DNA from: Desulfobacteraceae bacterium
Lineage (GTDB): Bacteria > Desulfobacterota > Desulfobacteria > Desulfobacterales > Desulfobacteraceae
Length of the DNA stretch: 10,442 bases
Assembly (NCBI GenBank): GCA_003354055.1
Contig: PIVQ01000199.1
Coordinates: 1-10,442, forward strand
Direction: 5' to 3'
The position numbers and the translations under genes are program-made. Numbering within the stretch: the first letter of the stretch is position 1; every line of letters begins with the position of its first letter. This document shows positions 1-6,280 of the stretch, piece by piece. The notes below the pieces were generated by a model that saw nothing but the letters and a program-made list of their open reading frames with translations, was not told the DNA's origin and made no database searches.

Positions 1-608
1 AATGTTACTTTTGTCATACCTTTACCTTTTTTACTATCTGTAATTTTTGCTTTATTATTTTTACTCATATTGTCTTTCCAGGTCATTTTGAATTTCTTTT
101 TTCTTTCTTCATCAACAGTCTCTAACGTAAATTCAGTTGAAAAGATATTCGCTAACTTGGCTCCATACCCGTTCTTCCCGCCCCACGTTTTTTTTTCATT
201 TTTGTTATAATTACTTGATGTTAATAATTGACCAAAAATCATTTGTGGAATCCATATTTTTCCCGATTTTTCATCTTTATCATCTTTTTCTACAACTGGA
301 ATACCAGCACCATCGTTAGATACTGAAATTGTTCCTTTTTCTTTATTAATTTCTACTTTAATTTGTGTTGTTCCTGTGCCAGGACGAACAGTCTGATCAA
401 ACGCATTTAATATGATTTCTTCGTATATTCTTTCTAAACCTGGTATATATGTAATTGATTTCTTTACAATTTTATTTGTAGTATCATCAAATACATATAA
501 ATCTTCATTGACCTGATCAACTGATCCAATATAAGTGTCGGGAATGTCAAGAATGTGTTCTAATTGAGATTTCTTTTGATATTTATCTGCGATTGTTTTA
601 GAAGTCAT
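1..608 (-). CDS. DNA topoisomerase II, N-terminal ATPase region (3' end cut by window)
   Basis: Reading the minus strand from the ATG at 608-606 gives 202 residues, open to the left edge; the rest of the enzyme (family length is usually over 1,000 residues) lies outside. The protein is a type IIA topoisomerase, which passes one DNA duplex through another using ATP. The GHKL ATPase motifs are clear. EEIILNAFDQ (residues 63-72) matches the eukaryotic DEILVNAADN, giving the catalytic Glu64 and Mg-binding Asn68. NDGAGIP (98-104) is the nucleotide-binding motif. LLTSSNY (129-134 region) and GGKNGYGAKLANIFS (143-157) match the ATP-lid glycine signature of eukaryotic/NCLDV Top2. The start is supported by the AT-rich spacer right before it and an early-promoter octamer 33 bases upstream. 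It is transcribed away from the virion gene at 854. Such an enzyme is typical of Mimiviridae and related giant viruses; a host copy is less likely given the neighbours. Confidence 0.93.
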   Translation of the reverse strand, partial: MTSKTIADKYQKKSQLEHILDIPDTYIGSVDQVNEDLYVFDDTTNKIVKKSITYIPGLERIYEEIILNAFDQTVRPGTGTTQIKVEINKEKGTISVSNDGAGIPVVEKDDKDEKSGKIWIPQMIFGQLLTSSNYNKNEKKTWGGKNGYGAKLANIFSTEFTLETVDEERKKKFKMTWKDNMSKNNKAKITDSKKGKGMTKVT

Positions 609-640
609 TATATTATATATATTTATTTTACTTTTTTAAA

Positions 641-648
641 TCAATTTT
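641..648 (-). promoter_or_regulatory. Early promoter octamer for topoisomerase II
   Basis: TCAATTTT on the plus strand is AAAATTGA on the minus strand, identical to the Mimivirus early promoter element. It ends 33 bases before the topoisomerase ATG and points the right way. Confidence 0.7.
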
Positions 649-720
649 ATTTTTTTAAAAATTAGAAGTTATTGAGAATTAAAGTTGAATAATATAAGGA
701 TAAGAAATAATAAATGTTTG

Positions 721-742
721 ATTATAAATCAATTATAAATCA
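721..742. repeat. 11-bp perfect tandem repeat
   Basis: The unit attataaatca occurs twice head to tail in the divergent spacer. The second unit runs into the TCAATTTT octamer, and the first unit leads into the near-match TCAATTAT, so the duplication may have copied a promoter core. Confidence 0.55.
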
Positions 743-747
743 ATTTT
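740..747 (-). promoter_or_regulatory. Second, distal AAAATTGA octamer
   Basis: A second exact minus-strand AAAATTGA lies about 132 bases before the topoisomerase start and overlaps the end of an 11-bp tandem repeat (721-742). It may be a reserve or upstream initiation site, or a chance product of the repeat. Confidence 0.35.
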
Positions 748-853
748 AATATTTATTCATTTATATCATAAATTAAGAATATATCTCTTTAAAAAATAAA
801 TTAAATTAATAAAATAATTATATTAAGATTATATATATTATAATATAATTAAA

Positions 854-2452
854 ATGGGTGCTTCTCAAAGTGAAGAAACAAAAACAGAAATTATTAATGA
901 TACAAGAGTTCAAACTGCTATGAGTAATATGAATAAAAGTATTAGTGAAACAGCTATGAGTATGATTCAAGAAAGTTTAAAACAAACGGCTGTTGGAGCT
1001 GATATAAAACAAGAGGTTACTATAACTGGATTAAAATCAGAGGAAGATATAATAATAGGAGAAATTAGCCAAAAAGCTGACATTGAAATTAGTGTTAGTT
1101 CTTTAACCAATTCAGAATTAAAACAAGAATTGGTTCAAACTACAATGAATGATATGCAAACAAAATTAAAAGAACAAATGTCTATGTCTCAAGAACAAGC
1201 TTCAAAAGAAGGAGAACAAATGGTTGCTGAATTAGTAGGAGCATTAGCAGATACTATGCAATCATTAGGTGCTTCTGTTACTGGAACAGATATATCTTCA
1301 AAAACTGAAACTTCTATACAAAATTTATTAAATATTGAAAGTGATGTTGAATTACAAAATATTGTTGAATCAGCAGTTACTGTTGATTTAGTTAATAAAA
1401 CAGTTGAATCAATAGCATCTAATGTTGTTGGAGACCAATCAACTGAAATATCAAATCTTGAATCAACTACTGGTAGTATTGTAATTGCTGGTGTTGAACA
1501 AGAAATATTATCAACACAAATGTTAGAAGCAATTACATCTGTTGGAATGGGTTCTGAAATTATGGCTTCAGTTGCTCAAATTAGCACAACAGAAGTTGAA
1601 AAATCAATAGATGCTGGACAGTTAGCATCTGAAGAACAAGTAGGAACAATTGATGCCGCTGGTGGTTTTGTAGAACAAGCTGTAGGTGCTTGGTCTGGTT
1701 TAGTCTCAACTATGGGTATGACTATTATTATTCCAATATTAATTGTTGGAGGTTTATTATTATTTGTTTTTAGAAAATCTGTTTCAAAAATAGCAGAAAA
1801 ACAAGCAGGTATTACTCCACAACAATATATGCCACAACAACAATATATGCCACAACAACAATATTATCAAGGAGGTGGAGGTAAAATAATTAAAAAAGGT
1901 ATTAAAAGTATTAAATCTATGTTAAAGAATATTACAAAAAATCTTACAAAATATTACAATAAACATGTAACTAAGAAAAACTTAATTTTATTAGTCATTA
2001 TTGTATTAGTATCATTAATCATTTATAAATTATATAAAATGTATAGTAATAAAATATTAGGAGAAAAATTCACTAATGAAAGTAAAATGACTGATGTTAT
2101 GATTTCAAATAAAGGTAAATATTTAAAAAATAAAAAGTTAGGCGATGATCATTTATGTTTAGATGAAGATAAAAGTAAAGCATTTAAGTTTAATATTACT
2201 AAAGGTGAAGATAATACTGTTACTATTCATAAAGTAGGAAAAGGTGAAAAATTATATATAAAATTACAAGATAATGATATTATATTAGCAAAATTCAAAA
2301 CAGCACATGAAAAGAAATATAATTTTACATTTGAAAAAGTAGGTGAGAATACTTATACATTTTCGCAAGGTAAAAAATATTTAGCATTAAAGAATGGGTG
2401 TTTAACTGTTATTTCTAAAAAAGAAGATGCATCTAAATTAAAATTTGAATAA
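854..2452 (+). CDS. Poxvirus L1/F9-like myristoylated virion membrane protein with extra C-terminal trefoil-like domain
   Basis: This 532-residue protein starts MGASQSE, a good N-myristoylation signal (Gly2, Ser6), as in poxvirus L1. Residues 10-280 are a Ser/Thr/Gln/Glu-rich, alternating-hydrophobic ectodomain with two related blocks (about 50-95 and 196-240), the pattern of the L1R/F9L lipid membrane protein family, part of the poxvirus entry-fusion apparatus. A membrane segment follows at about 287-306. Unusual additions are a PQQQYM repeat linker (322-339), a basic stretch, a second membrane segment (about 376-393), GEKFTN (403-408), and about 120 residues with three similar units (420-447, 464-493, 506-532; KYLK/LYIK/KYLA cores ending in AFKF, YNFTF, LKFE), suggesting a beta-trefoil. 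The ectodomain has no cysteine, although poxvirus L1 needs disulfides; only Cys435 and Cys516 exist, in the trefoil-like part. It is first in a run of plus-strand virion genes. The family call is fairly strong; the trefoil is inferred. Confidence 0.75.
   Translation: MGASQSEETKTEIINDTRVQTAMSNMNKSISETAMSMIQESLKQTAVGADIKQEVTITGLKSEEDIIIGEISQKADIEISVSSLTNSELKQELVQTTMNDMQTKLKEQMSMSQEQASKEGEQMVAELVGALADTMQSLGASVTGTDISSKTETSIQNLLNIESDVELQNIVESAVTVDLVNKTVESIASNVVGDQSTEISNLESTTGSIVIAGVEQEILSTQMLEAITSVGMGSEIMASVAQISTTEVEKSIDAGQLASEEQVGTIDAAGGFVEQAVGAWSGLVSTMGMTIIIPILIVGGLLLFVFRKSVSKIAEKQAGITPQQYMPQQQYMPQQQYYQGGGGKIIKKGIKSIKSMLKNITKNLTKYYNKHVTKKNLILLVIIVLVSLIIYKLYKMYSNKILGEKFTNESKMTDVMISNKGKYLKNKKLGDDHLCLDEDKSKAFKFNITKGEDNTVTIHKVGKGEKLYIKLQDNDIILAKFKTAHEKKYNFTFEKVGENTYTFSQGKKYLALKNGCLTVISKKEDASKLKFE
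1817..1870 (+). repeat. 18-bp repeat coding PQQQYM linker
   Basis: Units close to ccacaacaacaatatatg are repeated about three times (the first is one CAA shorter, the last diverges to YYQ). They encode a Pro/Gln/Tyr-rich linker between the two membrane segments of the L1-like protein. In-frame repeats like this can change copy number by slippage. Confidence 0.7.
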
Positions 2453-2618
2453 ATAAATTAAATATTAAAATTATTAAATAAATTAATTGATACTATTTAA
2501 ACTCCAACAATCTTTCTTATCTCTTATAATTTATTAATTTAATAAAAATATTAATTTAATAATATTAAAATTAATTAATTAAAAATATTATTAATATATA
2601 TACTTATTTATAATTATA
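2453..2618. other. AT-rich spacer with 13-bp direct repeat
   Basis: This 166-bp spacer is the longest within the virion block. It holds a 13-bp direct repeat (attaatttaataa at 2533-2545 and 2550-2562) and a possible weak hairpin (arms 2550-2557 and 2568-2575). The first half (around 2490-2520) contains the only C-rich patch. I see no early octamer and no ORF. It probably carries the 3' end of the L1-like gene and the promoter of the next gene. Confidence 0.45.
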
Positions 2619-3866
2619 ATGCCAGGACCACCAGCTGAAATTCAAGCAAAAATAGCACAAAACGCAGCAGATAAAAAAGCTAGAGAAGACGCTGAAAGAC
2701 AACGTCAAATTATGGCAATGACAAATGACCCAAATTATGTAACAACACTTACAAGTTATAATGATAGTGAAGATAAGTATTTTGATAGTTTATTACAAAA
2801 AATTGGGTGGGCTTATGATAGTATTTTTACTGAAGCAGATGCTGATAAATTAGCAGAAGATGTTGAATTTTCAGAAGATGATATTACTGGACTTACAACA
2901 AAAGGGTTAAATAAAACTTCAGCTCCAAATAATACAACTAGTATGTGGAGAGAATTATCAGCTTCACAAACTGGAACTGAAAAAAAAATTGTTCATTATT
3001 TTGAGCAAGTATATAAAAAATTAGGTTGTTGTATGGGTAAAGATGAACTTACTATTCATATTCCAAGATATAATAGGGCAACTAAAAAAATGGAAACTAC
3101 TGAAAGAACTATTGTAATTGATAGAGGTACTTGTAAAATTAACGGAATTGATTACAATGATGATAATTTTTCTGAATCAGGATATAAACCTGCTTGTGAA
3201 AGATTTATGAAAAGATTTATTGCTTTTCTTTTAAAATATGAACCAACAAATCCAATGATTAAAAAATATGGAGGTTGTTTAGCAAATAAGTTCTTATCAG
3301 AAGGTGTTAAAACTAATCCAAAATTATATAATATTATTAATAATAATAGAAGTTGTACAGTTAATGAATGTAGTGCTTCATCATATAAAAGATTAGGAGA
3401 TAGAAAAAATTGTGAAACTGTTTTCTGTGAAGCAATTACAAATATTTCTGACATTGATGCTGGTCGTGATGCTTCATTGCAAACAAGTATTAGTCAAAAT
3501 TGTGGATCATCAGTTGCTGATGATTATGCAAAAAAGACAGAAGATAAACCAGAATCAGAAGAGGATAAAATAAATACAGCTATTCAAGAAGCAGTAAAAG
3601 AATCTGAACAAAAACCAATTGATATAACTATTGCTGATGAAGAAGGTTTTGTATTTAACATGACTAATTTTTTTAATAGTATTAGTTCATTTTTTTCAAA
3701 CTTATTTGGAAGTAATACTGAAAATTTTACTAACTTAAAAATGAATTATAGATATTTAATTATATTTGCTATGATTACATCAATCACTATTTATATTTAT
3801 AGAAAACAAGTATTTAAAATTATTAAATATATATTAAAAAATCCTTTATATATACCATTGTTTTAA
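2619..3866 (+). CDS. Putative entry-fusion complex protein (poxvirus A16/G9/J5-like), C-terminal membrane anchor
   Basis: This 415-residue protein begins with a charged helical stretch (5-30, AxxKxAREDAERQRQ type). A cysteine-rich region of ten Cys follows (137, 138, 172, 193, 220, 246, 251, 265, 270, 295), then an acidic linker (306-330), an amphipathic Phe-rich segment (345-364), TENFTN (367-372), one membrane segment (about 378-394) and a basic tail. The cysteine layout, notably CxxxxC at 246-251, NCETVFC at 264-270 and a last NCG after an alternating Ile/Asn/Asp/Ser stretch (271-296), resembles the C-terminal cores of poxvirus A16, G9 and J5, tail-anchored disulfide-bonded subunits of the fusion complex. 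Lying directly after an L1-family gene supports this. Unlike A16 and G9 it starts MPGPP, so it lacks an N-myristoylation Gly2. It could instead be an unrelated Cys-rich virion membrane protein. Confidence 0.55.
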   Translation: MPGPPAEIQAKIAQNAADKKAREDAERQRQIMAMTNDPNYVTTLTSYNDSEDKYFDSLLQKIGWAYDSIFTEADADKLAEDVEFSEDDITGLTTKGLNKTSAPNNTTSMWRELSASQTGTEKKIVHYFEQVYKKLGCCMGKDELTIHIPRYNRATKKMETTERTIVIDRGTCKINGIDYNDDNFSESGYKPACERFMKRFIAFLLKYEPTNPMIKKYGGCLANKFLSEGVKTNPKLYNIINNNRSCTVNECSASSYKRLGDRKNCETVFCEAITNISDIDAGRDASLQTSISQNCGSSVADDYAKKTEDKPESEEDKINTAIQEAVKESEQKPIDITIADEEGFVFNMTNFFNSISSFFSNLFGSNTENFTNLKMNYRYLIIFAMITSITIYIYRKQVFKIIKYILKNPLYIPLF

Positions 3867-3870
3867 GAAA

Positions 3871-3895
3871 TATTATATTACACTAACATATAATA
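3871..3895. terminator. Hairpin after the A16-like gene
   Basis: Arms tattatat (3871-3878) and atataata (3888-3895) form an 8-bp perfect stem with a 9-base loop, four bases after the stop codon and ending just before the next ATG. Mimivirus mRNAs are processed at 3' hairpins. In sequence this AT-rich, an 8-bp stem could be chance. Confidence 0.4.
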
Positions 3896-3897
3896 AT

Positions 3898-4548
3898 ATG
3901 ATTGATTATATTAAGAAAAATAAAGATATATTTTTAGTAGGTATTTTAATCATAGTTTTAGTATGTATTCAATATAGAGATAGATTGAAGGAAGGCTTTG
4001 AATCAACTGTTGCTAATTCTGTTTCAACAATAGAAACAAAGTTTAACCAAGCTTTTGGTGTTATTAATGCTGATAATGTTATAATGAATCAATCATTAAC
4101 TGTTAAAAAAGATATAAAAACTGATGGTGAAATTTTAGCAAAAGGTCATATTAGAACTAATAGGAATGTATATGGTAAAAATATAAAAGCATCATCAATG
4201 TTCTATATGGATGATAATGGTAAAAATCTAACTTTAACAAAAGAAGAATTAAAAAAAATTAAATCAAGATTAGATTTAGCTGGTTATGCTGTTGATGGTG
4301 GTGGTTCAACTCATTTATTATTTTCTGATGATTGGCAAAATTTATATAATGGAGCTCAAATGGATGCTTGGTCAAATAATAAATGGGATAAGATTTATTT
4401 ATTTAAAGGTTGGAAAGGAGAATTCGCAAAAGATGGTAATGGTAATGGAACAATGTGGACTTTTCAAAATAAAGATAAAAAAATACAACAGTTTACACCA
4501 CAAGGTAATCAAATTAGTTCATATAAAATTACTTGGATTGGTTATTAA
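3898..4548 (+). CDS. N-anchored fibre-like virion surface protein, paralog 1
   Basis: This 216-residue protein has a short basic N-terminus and one membrane segment (about 10-25), so it is probably a type II or signal-anchor protein with the bulk outside. A stem (32-58, EGFESTVANSVS ... KFNQAFGVINA) is almost identical to that of the next gene (23 of 27 residues). Residues 59-100 show short beta-type repeats with a turn every 6-8 residues (LTVKKDIKTDGEILAKGHI, then NVYGKNIKA), as in fibre shafts and beta-helices. KEELKKIKSRL (115-125) ends the shaft. The head (126-216) is rich in Trp, Gly, Asn and Asp (seven Trp in all, e.g. 146, 158, 163, 172, 187), with no cysteine. It could be a small beta-sandwich or lectin-like domain, but I recognise no family. 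No early octamer precedes it. The role as an attachment fibre is inferred from architecture. Confidence 0.6.
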   Translation: MIDYIKKNKDIFLVGILIIVLVCIQYRDRLKEGFESTVANSVSTIETKFNQAFGVINADNVIMNQSLTVKKDIKTDGEILAKGHIRTNRNVYGKNIKASSMFYMDDNGKNLTLTKEELKKIKSRLDLAGYAVDGGGSTHLLFSDDWQNLYNGAQMDAWSNNKWDKIYLFKGWKGEFAKDGNGNGTMWTFQNKDKKIQQFTPQGNQISSYKITWIGY

Positions 4549-4569
4549 ATAAAATAAATATAATTTTAT
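4549..4569. terminator. Stop-adjacent AT hairpin
   Basis: Arms ataaaat (4549-4555) and attttat (4563-4569) form a 7-bp stem with a 7-base loop starting directly after the stop codon. Position matches the other 3' hairpins here, but the short stem is weak evidence. Confidence 0.3.
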
Positions 4570-4583
4570 AATATATATATATT

Positions 4584-5180
4584 ATGAAATTGTTGAAATA
4601 TATAGAAAAATATAATCAAATTATTATTATTATTTTATTAGTTATTGTTTTATTTTTATATACCGATGATTTAAAAATTGGAAAAATGGTAGAAGGATTT
4701 GAATCAACAGTTGCCAACTCTGTTTCTGTTGTTGAACAAAAATTTAACCAAGCATTTGGTATTATTAATGCTACAGATATTCAAATTAAACAAAATCTAA
4801 ATGTAGATGGTAATATTACAGGTAAAAATGATGTTATTGCTAAGAGAAATATTATAGGTAAAAATGATGTTATTGCTGAGAGAAATGTAACAGCAACTGG
4901 TAATGTTAATGCAAAAAAAGATCTTAATGCCTCACAAAATGTTAATATAAAAAAGAAACTATGTATTGGTGATTCTTGTATTACAAGTTTAAAACCAACT
5001 AGTACTACACGGTACTCCTCTTGTCAAGATGCATATGGAAAAGATTTACAATATTTAGATAGACAAAATGCACAATGTTCTGCTGATGAATATTTATCTG
5101 GGTTTCAGTTTGGAAAACATAAGTGTTCTGGTAGTAAGATGCAATATAAATTAACTTGTAGAAAATTACCTGGATTATAA
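4584..5180 (+). CDS. N-anchored fibre-like virion surface protein, paralog 2, with Cys-rich head
   Basis: This 198-residue protein has a membrane segment at about 12-26 followed by the shared stem (37-63, EGFESTVANSVS ... KFNQAFGIINA). The shaft (64-125) contains short repeats, including two near-identical 12-residue units GKNDVIAKRNII and GKNDVIAERNVT (80-103), then NVNAKKDLNASQNVNIKKK. The head differs completely from paralog 1: CIGDSC (127-132) and a compact domain with Cys147, 165, 181 and 192, ending MQYKLTCRKL. Six cysteines suggest three disulfides. The pattern DRQNAQC ... LSGFQF ... MQYKLTC recalls dermatopontin-type 'tells fold, sees M-x-Y-x-x-x-C' domains, but that is only a resemblance. 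It follows paralog 1 by 35 bp on the same strand. A receptor-binding or decoration fibre is the likeliest role (inference). Confidence 0.6.
   Translation: MKLLKYIEKYNQIIIIILLVIVLFLYTDDLKIGKMVEGFESTVANSVSVVEQKFNQAFGIINATDIQIKQNLNVDGNITGKNDVIAKRNIIGKNDVIAERNVTATGNVNAKKDLNASQNVNIKKKLCIGDSCITSLKPTSTTRYSSCQDAYGKDLQYLDRQNAQCSADEYLSGFQFGKHKCSGSKMQYKLTCRKLPGL
4821..4892 (+). repeat. 36-bp tandem repeat in fibre shaft
   Basis: Units at 4821-4856 and 4857-4892 share their first 21 bases exactly and differ at only a few positions. Each encodes one 12-residue shaft unit. The near-identity at nucleotide level suggests a recent in-frame duplication lengthening the shaft. Confidence 0.8.
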
Positions 5181-5235
5181 TTTAATATAAAAAACTAATT
5201 TAATTAAATAATATATTATATTATTATATATTAAT

Positions 5236-5739
5236 ATGTCTTTGAACTTTGAATTAAAAAAAGAATATTTTAACACCTTTTTATTAGATGATAATGAGAA
5301 TAATAATGCTACTGGTGATTATACTGGTGATATAGAAGAATTCAGTTATGTTAATCAAATTAAAAAGAAATTATTTATTTCTAAATTAACAATTACTATT
5401 GAAGATAATGCTATGTTCGCAACTGAAAAATATGGTAGAGATCTTGAATTAAAAAAAGGAGTTAAGTTGTATTATACAAGAGATAACATAAAACATTATA
5501 TTATTGGAAATAATTTACCTATTATTAAAAATAAAGATTGGTTTTTATATGGTTGTCAAGTTGAGCAAAAAGATTTTAAAATAGGTAATAAGTTCTTACA
5601 AATTACTTTTGATTTTAATAAAACTAATAATTATATTATTTTAACAAAAGGTAATAGAATTACATTTGAATTATCTGACGATTTTCATAATTTAGAAAAC
5701 CAAGTATTTAATATTGAAGGGTTTTATGTTAAAGTTTAA
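5236..5739 (+). CDS. Beta-rich protein of unknown function, probable virion component
   Basis: This 167-residue protein has no membrane segment or signal peptide and a single Cys (107). It is made of alternating beta strands: LFISKLTITIEDN (46-58), KYGRDLELKKGVKLYYTRD (65-83), DWFLYGCQVE (101-110), KFLQITFDFNKTNNYIILTKGNRITFELSDDF (119-150), NIEGFYVKV (159-167). The order 'sxLxIxIxDN ... YG ... L..GV.LYY ... W...G ... FL.ITFDFNK ... I.L..GNRI.FEL.DDF..L' resembles small beta-sandwich structural proteins I associate with marine viruses and phages, but I cannot name a family. A low-complexity Asp/Asn patch sits at 18-33. Placement between the fibre paralogs and another late-type gene, without an early octamer, suggests a structural role such as a capsid or fibre adaptor. 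Confidence 0.6.
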   Translation: MSLNFELKKEYFNTFLLDDNENNNATGDYTGDIEEFSYVNQIKKKLFISKLTITIEDNAMFATEKYGRDLELKKGVKLYYTRDNIKHYIIGNNLPIIKNKDWFLYGCQVEQKDFKIGNKFLQITFDFNKTNNYIILTKGNRITFELSDDFHNLENQVFNIEGFYVKV

Positions 5740-5759
5740 ATTATTTTATTAAAATAATT
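5739..5759. terminator. 3' hairpin overlapping stop codon
   Basis: Arms aattatttt (5739-5747) and aaaataatt (5751-5759) form a perfect 9-bp stem with a 3-base loop. The first arm begins at the last base of the stop codon. It is a plausible Mimivirus-type 3' end processing signal. Confidence 0.5.
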
Positions 5760-5782
5760 ATATATAATATAAATATATAATT

Positions 5783-6238
5783 ATGTCTAAGACCTTATCT
5801 AATAAAGATGCTAAATTATTTATTAAAAACTTTCCAGAATTATCTGATAAAAAATTAAAACAATTAGAAAAAAATGTCATTATTTTATATCAAGACTCAA
5901 TTGAATTAGTTGAAAGAATTGTAAAGAATGGTTTTACAGAAGATTTTAAAAATATTAATCAAAAAGAATGGATTAGATTTATCACGCAAATGATGGTAAA
6001 AGTTGATAAAGTAAAAGGAGTTCGTGGTCATGAAAAAATGGATTTATTATTAATGTTATGTATTTTTATTATTATTAAACACTTACCAATAGATCCAATA
6101 TTAAAAGAATTATTAATTATAATTATTAGAGAGTTCTTACCAGAAATTATTGATAGTATTATTTTCGCAACTAAAAAAATGCATACATTTACAAGTAAAT
6201 TATTTAAATACTTAAAAAAATTAATTTGTAAATATTAA
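5783..6238 (+). CDS. Small helical protein with hydrophobic C-terminal half, unknown function
   Basis: This 151-residue lysine-rich protein is predicted helical throughout. The first 80 residues are amphipathic (SDKKLKQLEKNVIILYQDSIELVERIVKNG). KVKGVRGHEKMDLLL (76-90) leads into a strongly hydrophobic stretch (87-98, LLLMLCIFIII), then a second one (107-115, KELLIIIIREFLP), and a basic end (KLFKYLKKLICKY). The 'KVxGxxGxEKxxLLLxxL...LP.ID.II' layout looks like a recurring small family in giant viruses, but I cannot assign a function. It might be a peripheral or inner-membrane virion protein, or a helical soluble protein with a buried core. Its stop codon overlaps the early promoter octamer of the next gene, so transcription must switch class here. 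Confidence 0.55.
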   Translation: MSKTLSNKDAKLFIKNFPELSDKKLKQLEKNVIILYQDSIELVERIVKNGFTEDFKNINQKEWIRFITQMMVKVDKVKGVRGHEKMDLLLMLCIFIIIKHLPIDPILKELLIIIIREFLPEIIDSIIFATKKMHTFTSKLFKYLKKLICKY

Positions 6239-6244
6239 AATTGA
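6237..6244 (+). promoter_or_regulatory. Early promoter octamer for the TCP11-like gene
   Basis: An exact AAAATTGA sits 36 bases before the ATG at 6281, overlapping the last two bases of the preceding stop codon. Spacing is like that of the topoisomerase octamer. Confidence 0.7.
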
Positions 6245-6280
6245 TTTAAAATAAAAATTAAGTAACTATATATAATCATT

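Larger units (their letters stand above)
609..853. other. Divergent AT-rich intergenic promoter region
   Basis: This 245-bp spacer separates topoisomerase II (minus) from the L1-like gene (plus). It is almost entirely A/T and has no convincing ORF. It holds two minus-strand TCAATTTT octamers (641-648 and 740-747) and an 11-bp perfect tandem repeat (attataaatca, 721-731 and 732-742). The plus-strand side has no AAAATTGA, only TATATATTATAATATAATT directly before the ATG. That AT track is similar to the sequence before the other virion genes and may be part of a late promoter (inference). Confidence 0.6.

Noticed and set aside
137..319. 60-residue plus-strand ORF
   Set aside because: It lies antisense to the topoisomerase II ATPase domain, whose motifs are unmistakable, and has no domain or leader of its own.
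3152..3454. 100-residue minus-strand ORF inside the A16-like gene
   Set aside because: It is antisense to the cysteine-rich core of the larger gene and has no recognisable domain; long shadows are common in AT-rich coding sequence.
4286..4552. 88-residue plus-strand ORF overlapping fibre paralog 1
   Set aside because: It is the +2 frame of the fibre head with a biased Ile/Lys/Met composition and no AT-rich leader.
4568..4585. 18-base perfect palindrome before fibre paralog 2
   Set aside because: It is essentially an (AT)n run, which is self-complementary by composition; no specific regulatory meaning can be supported.
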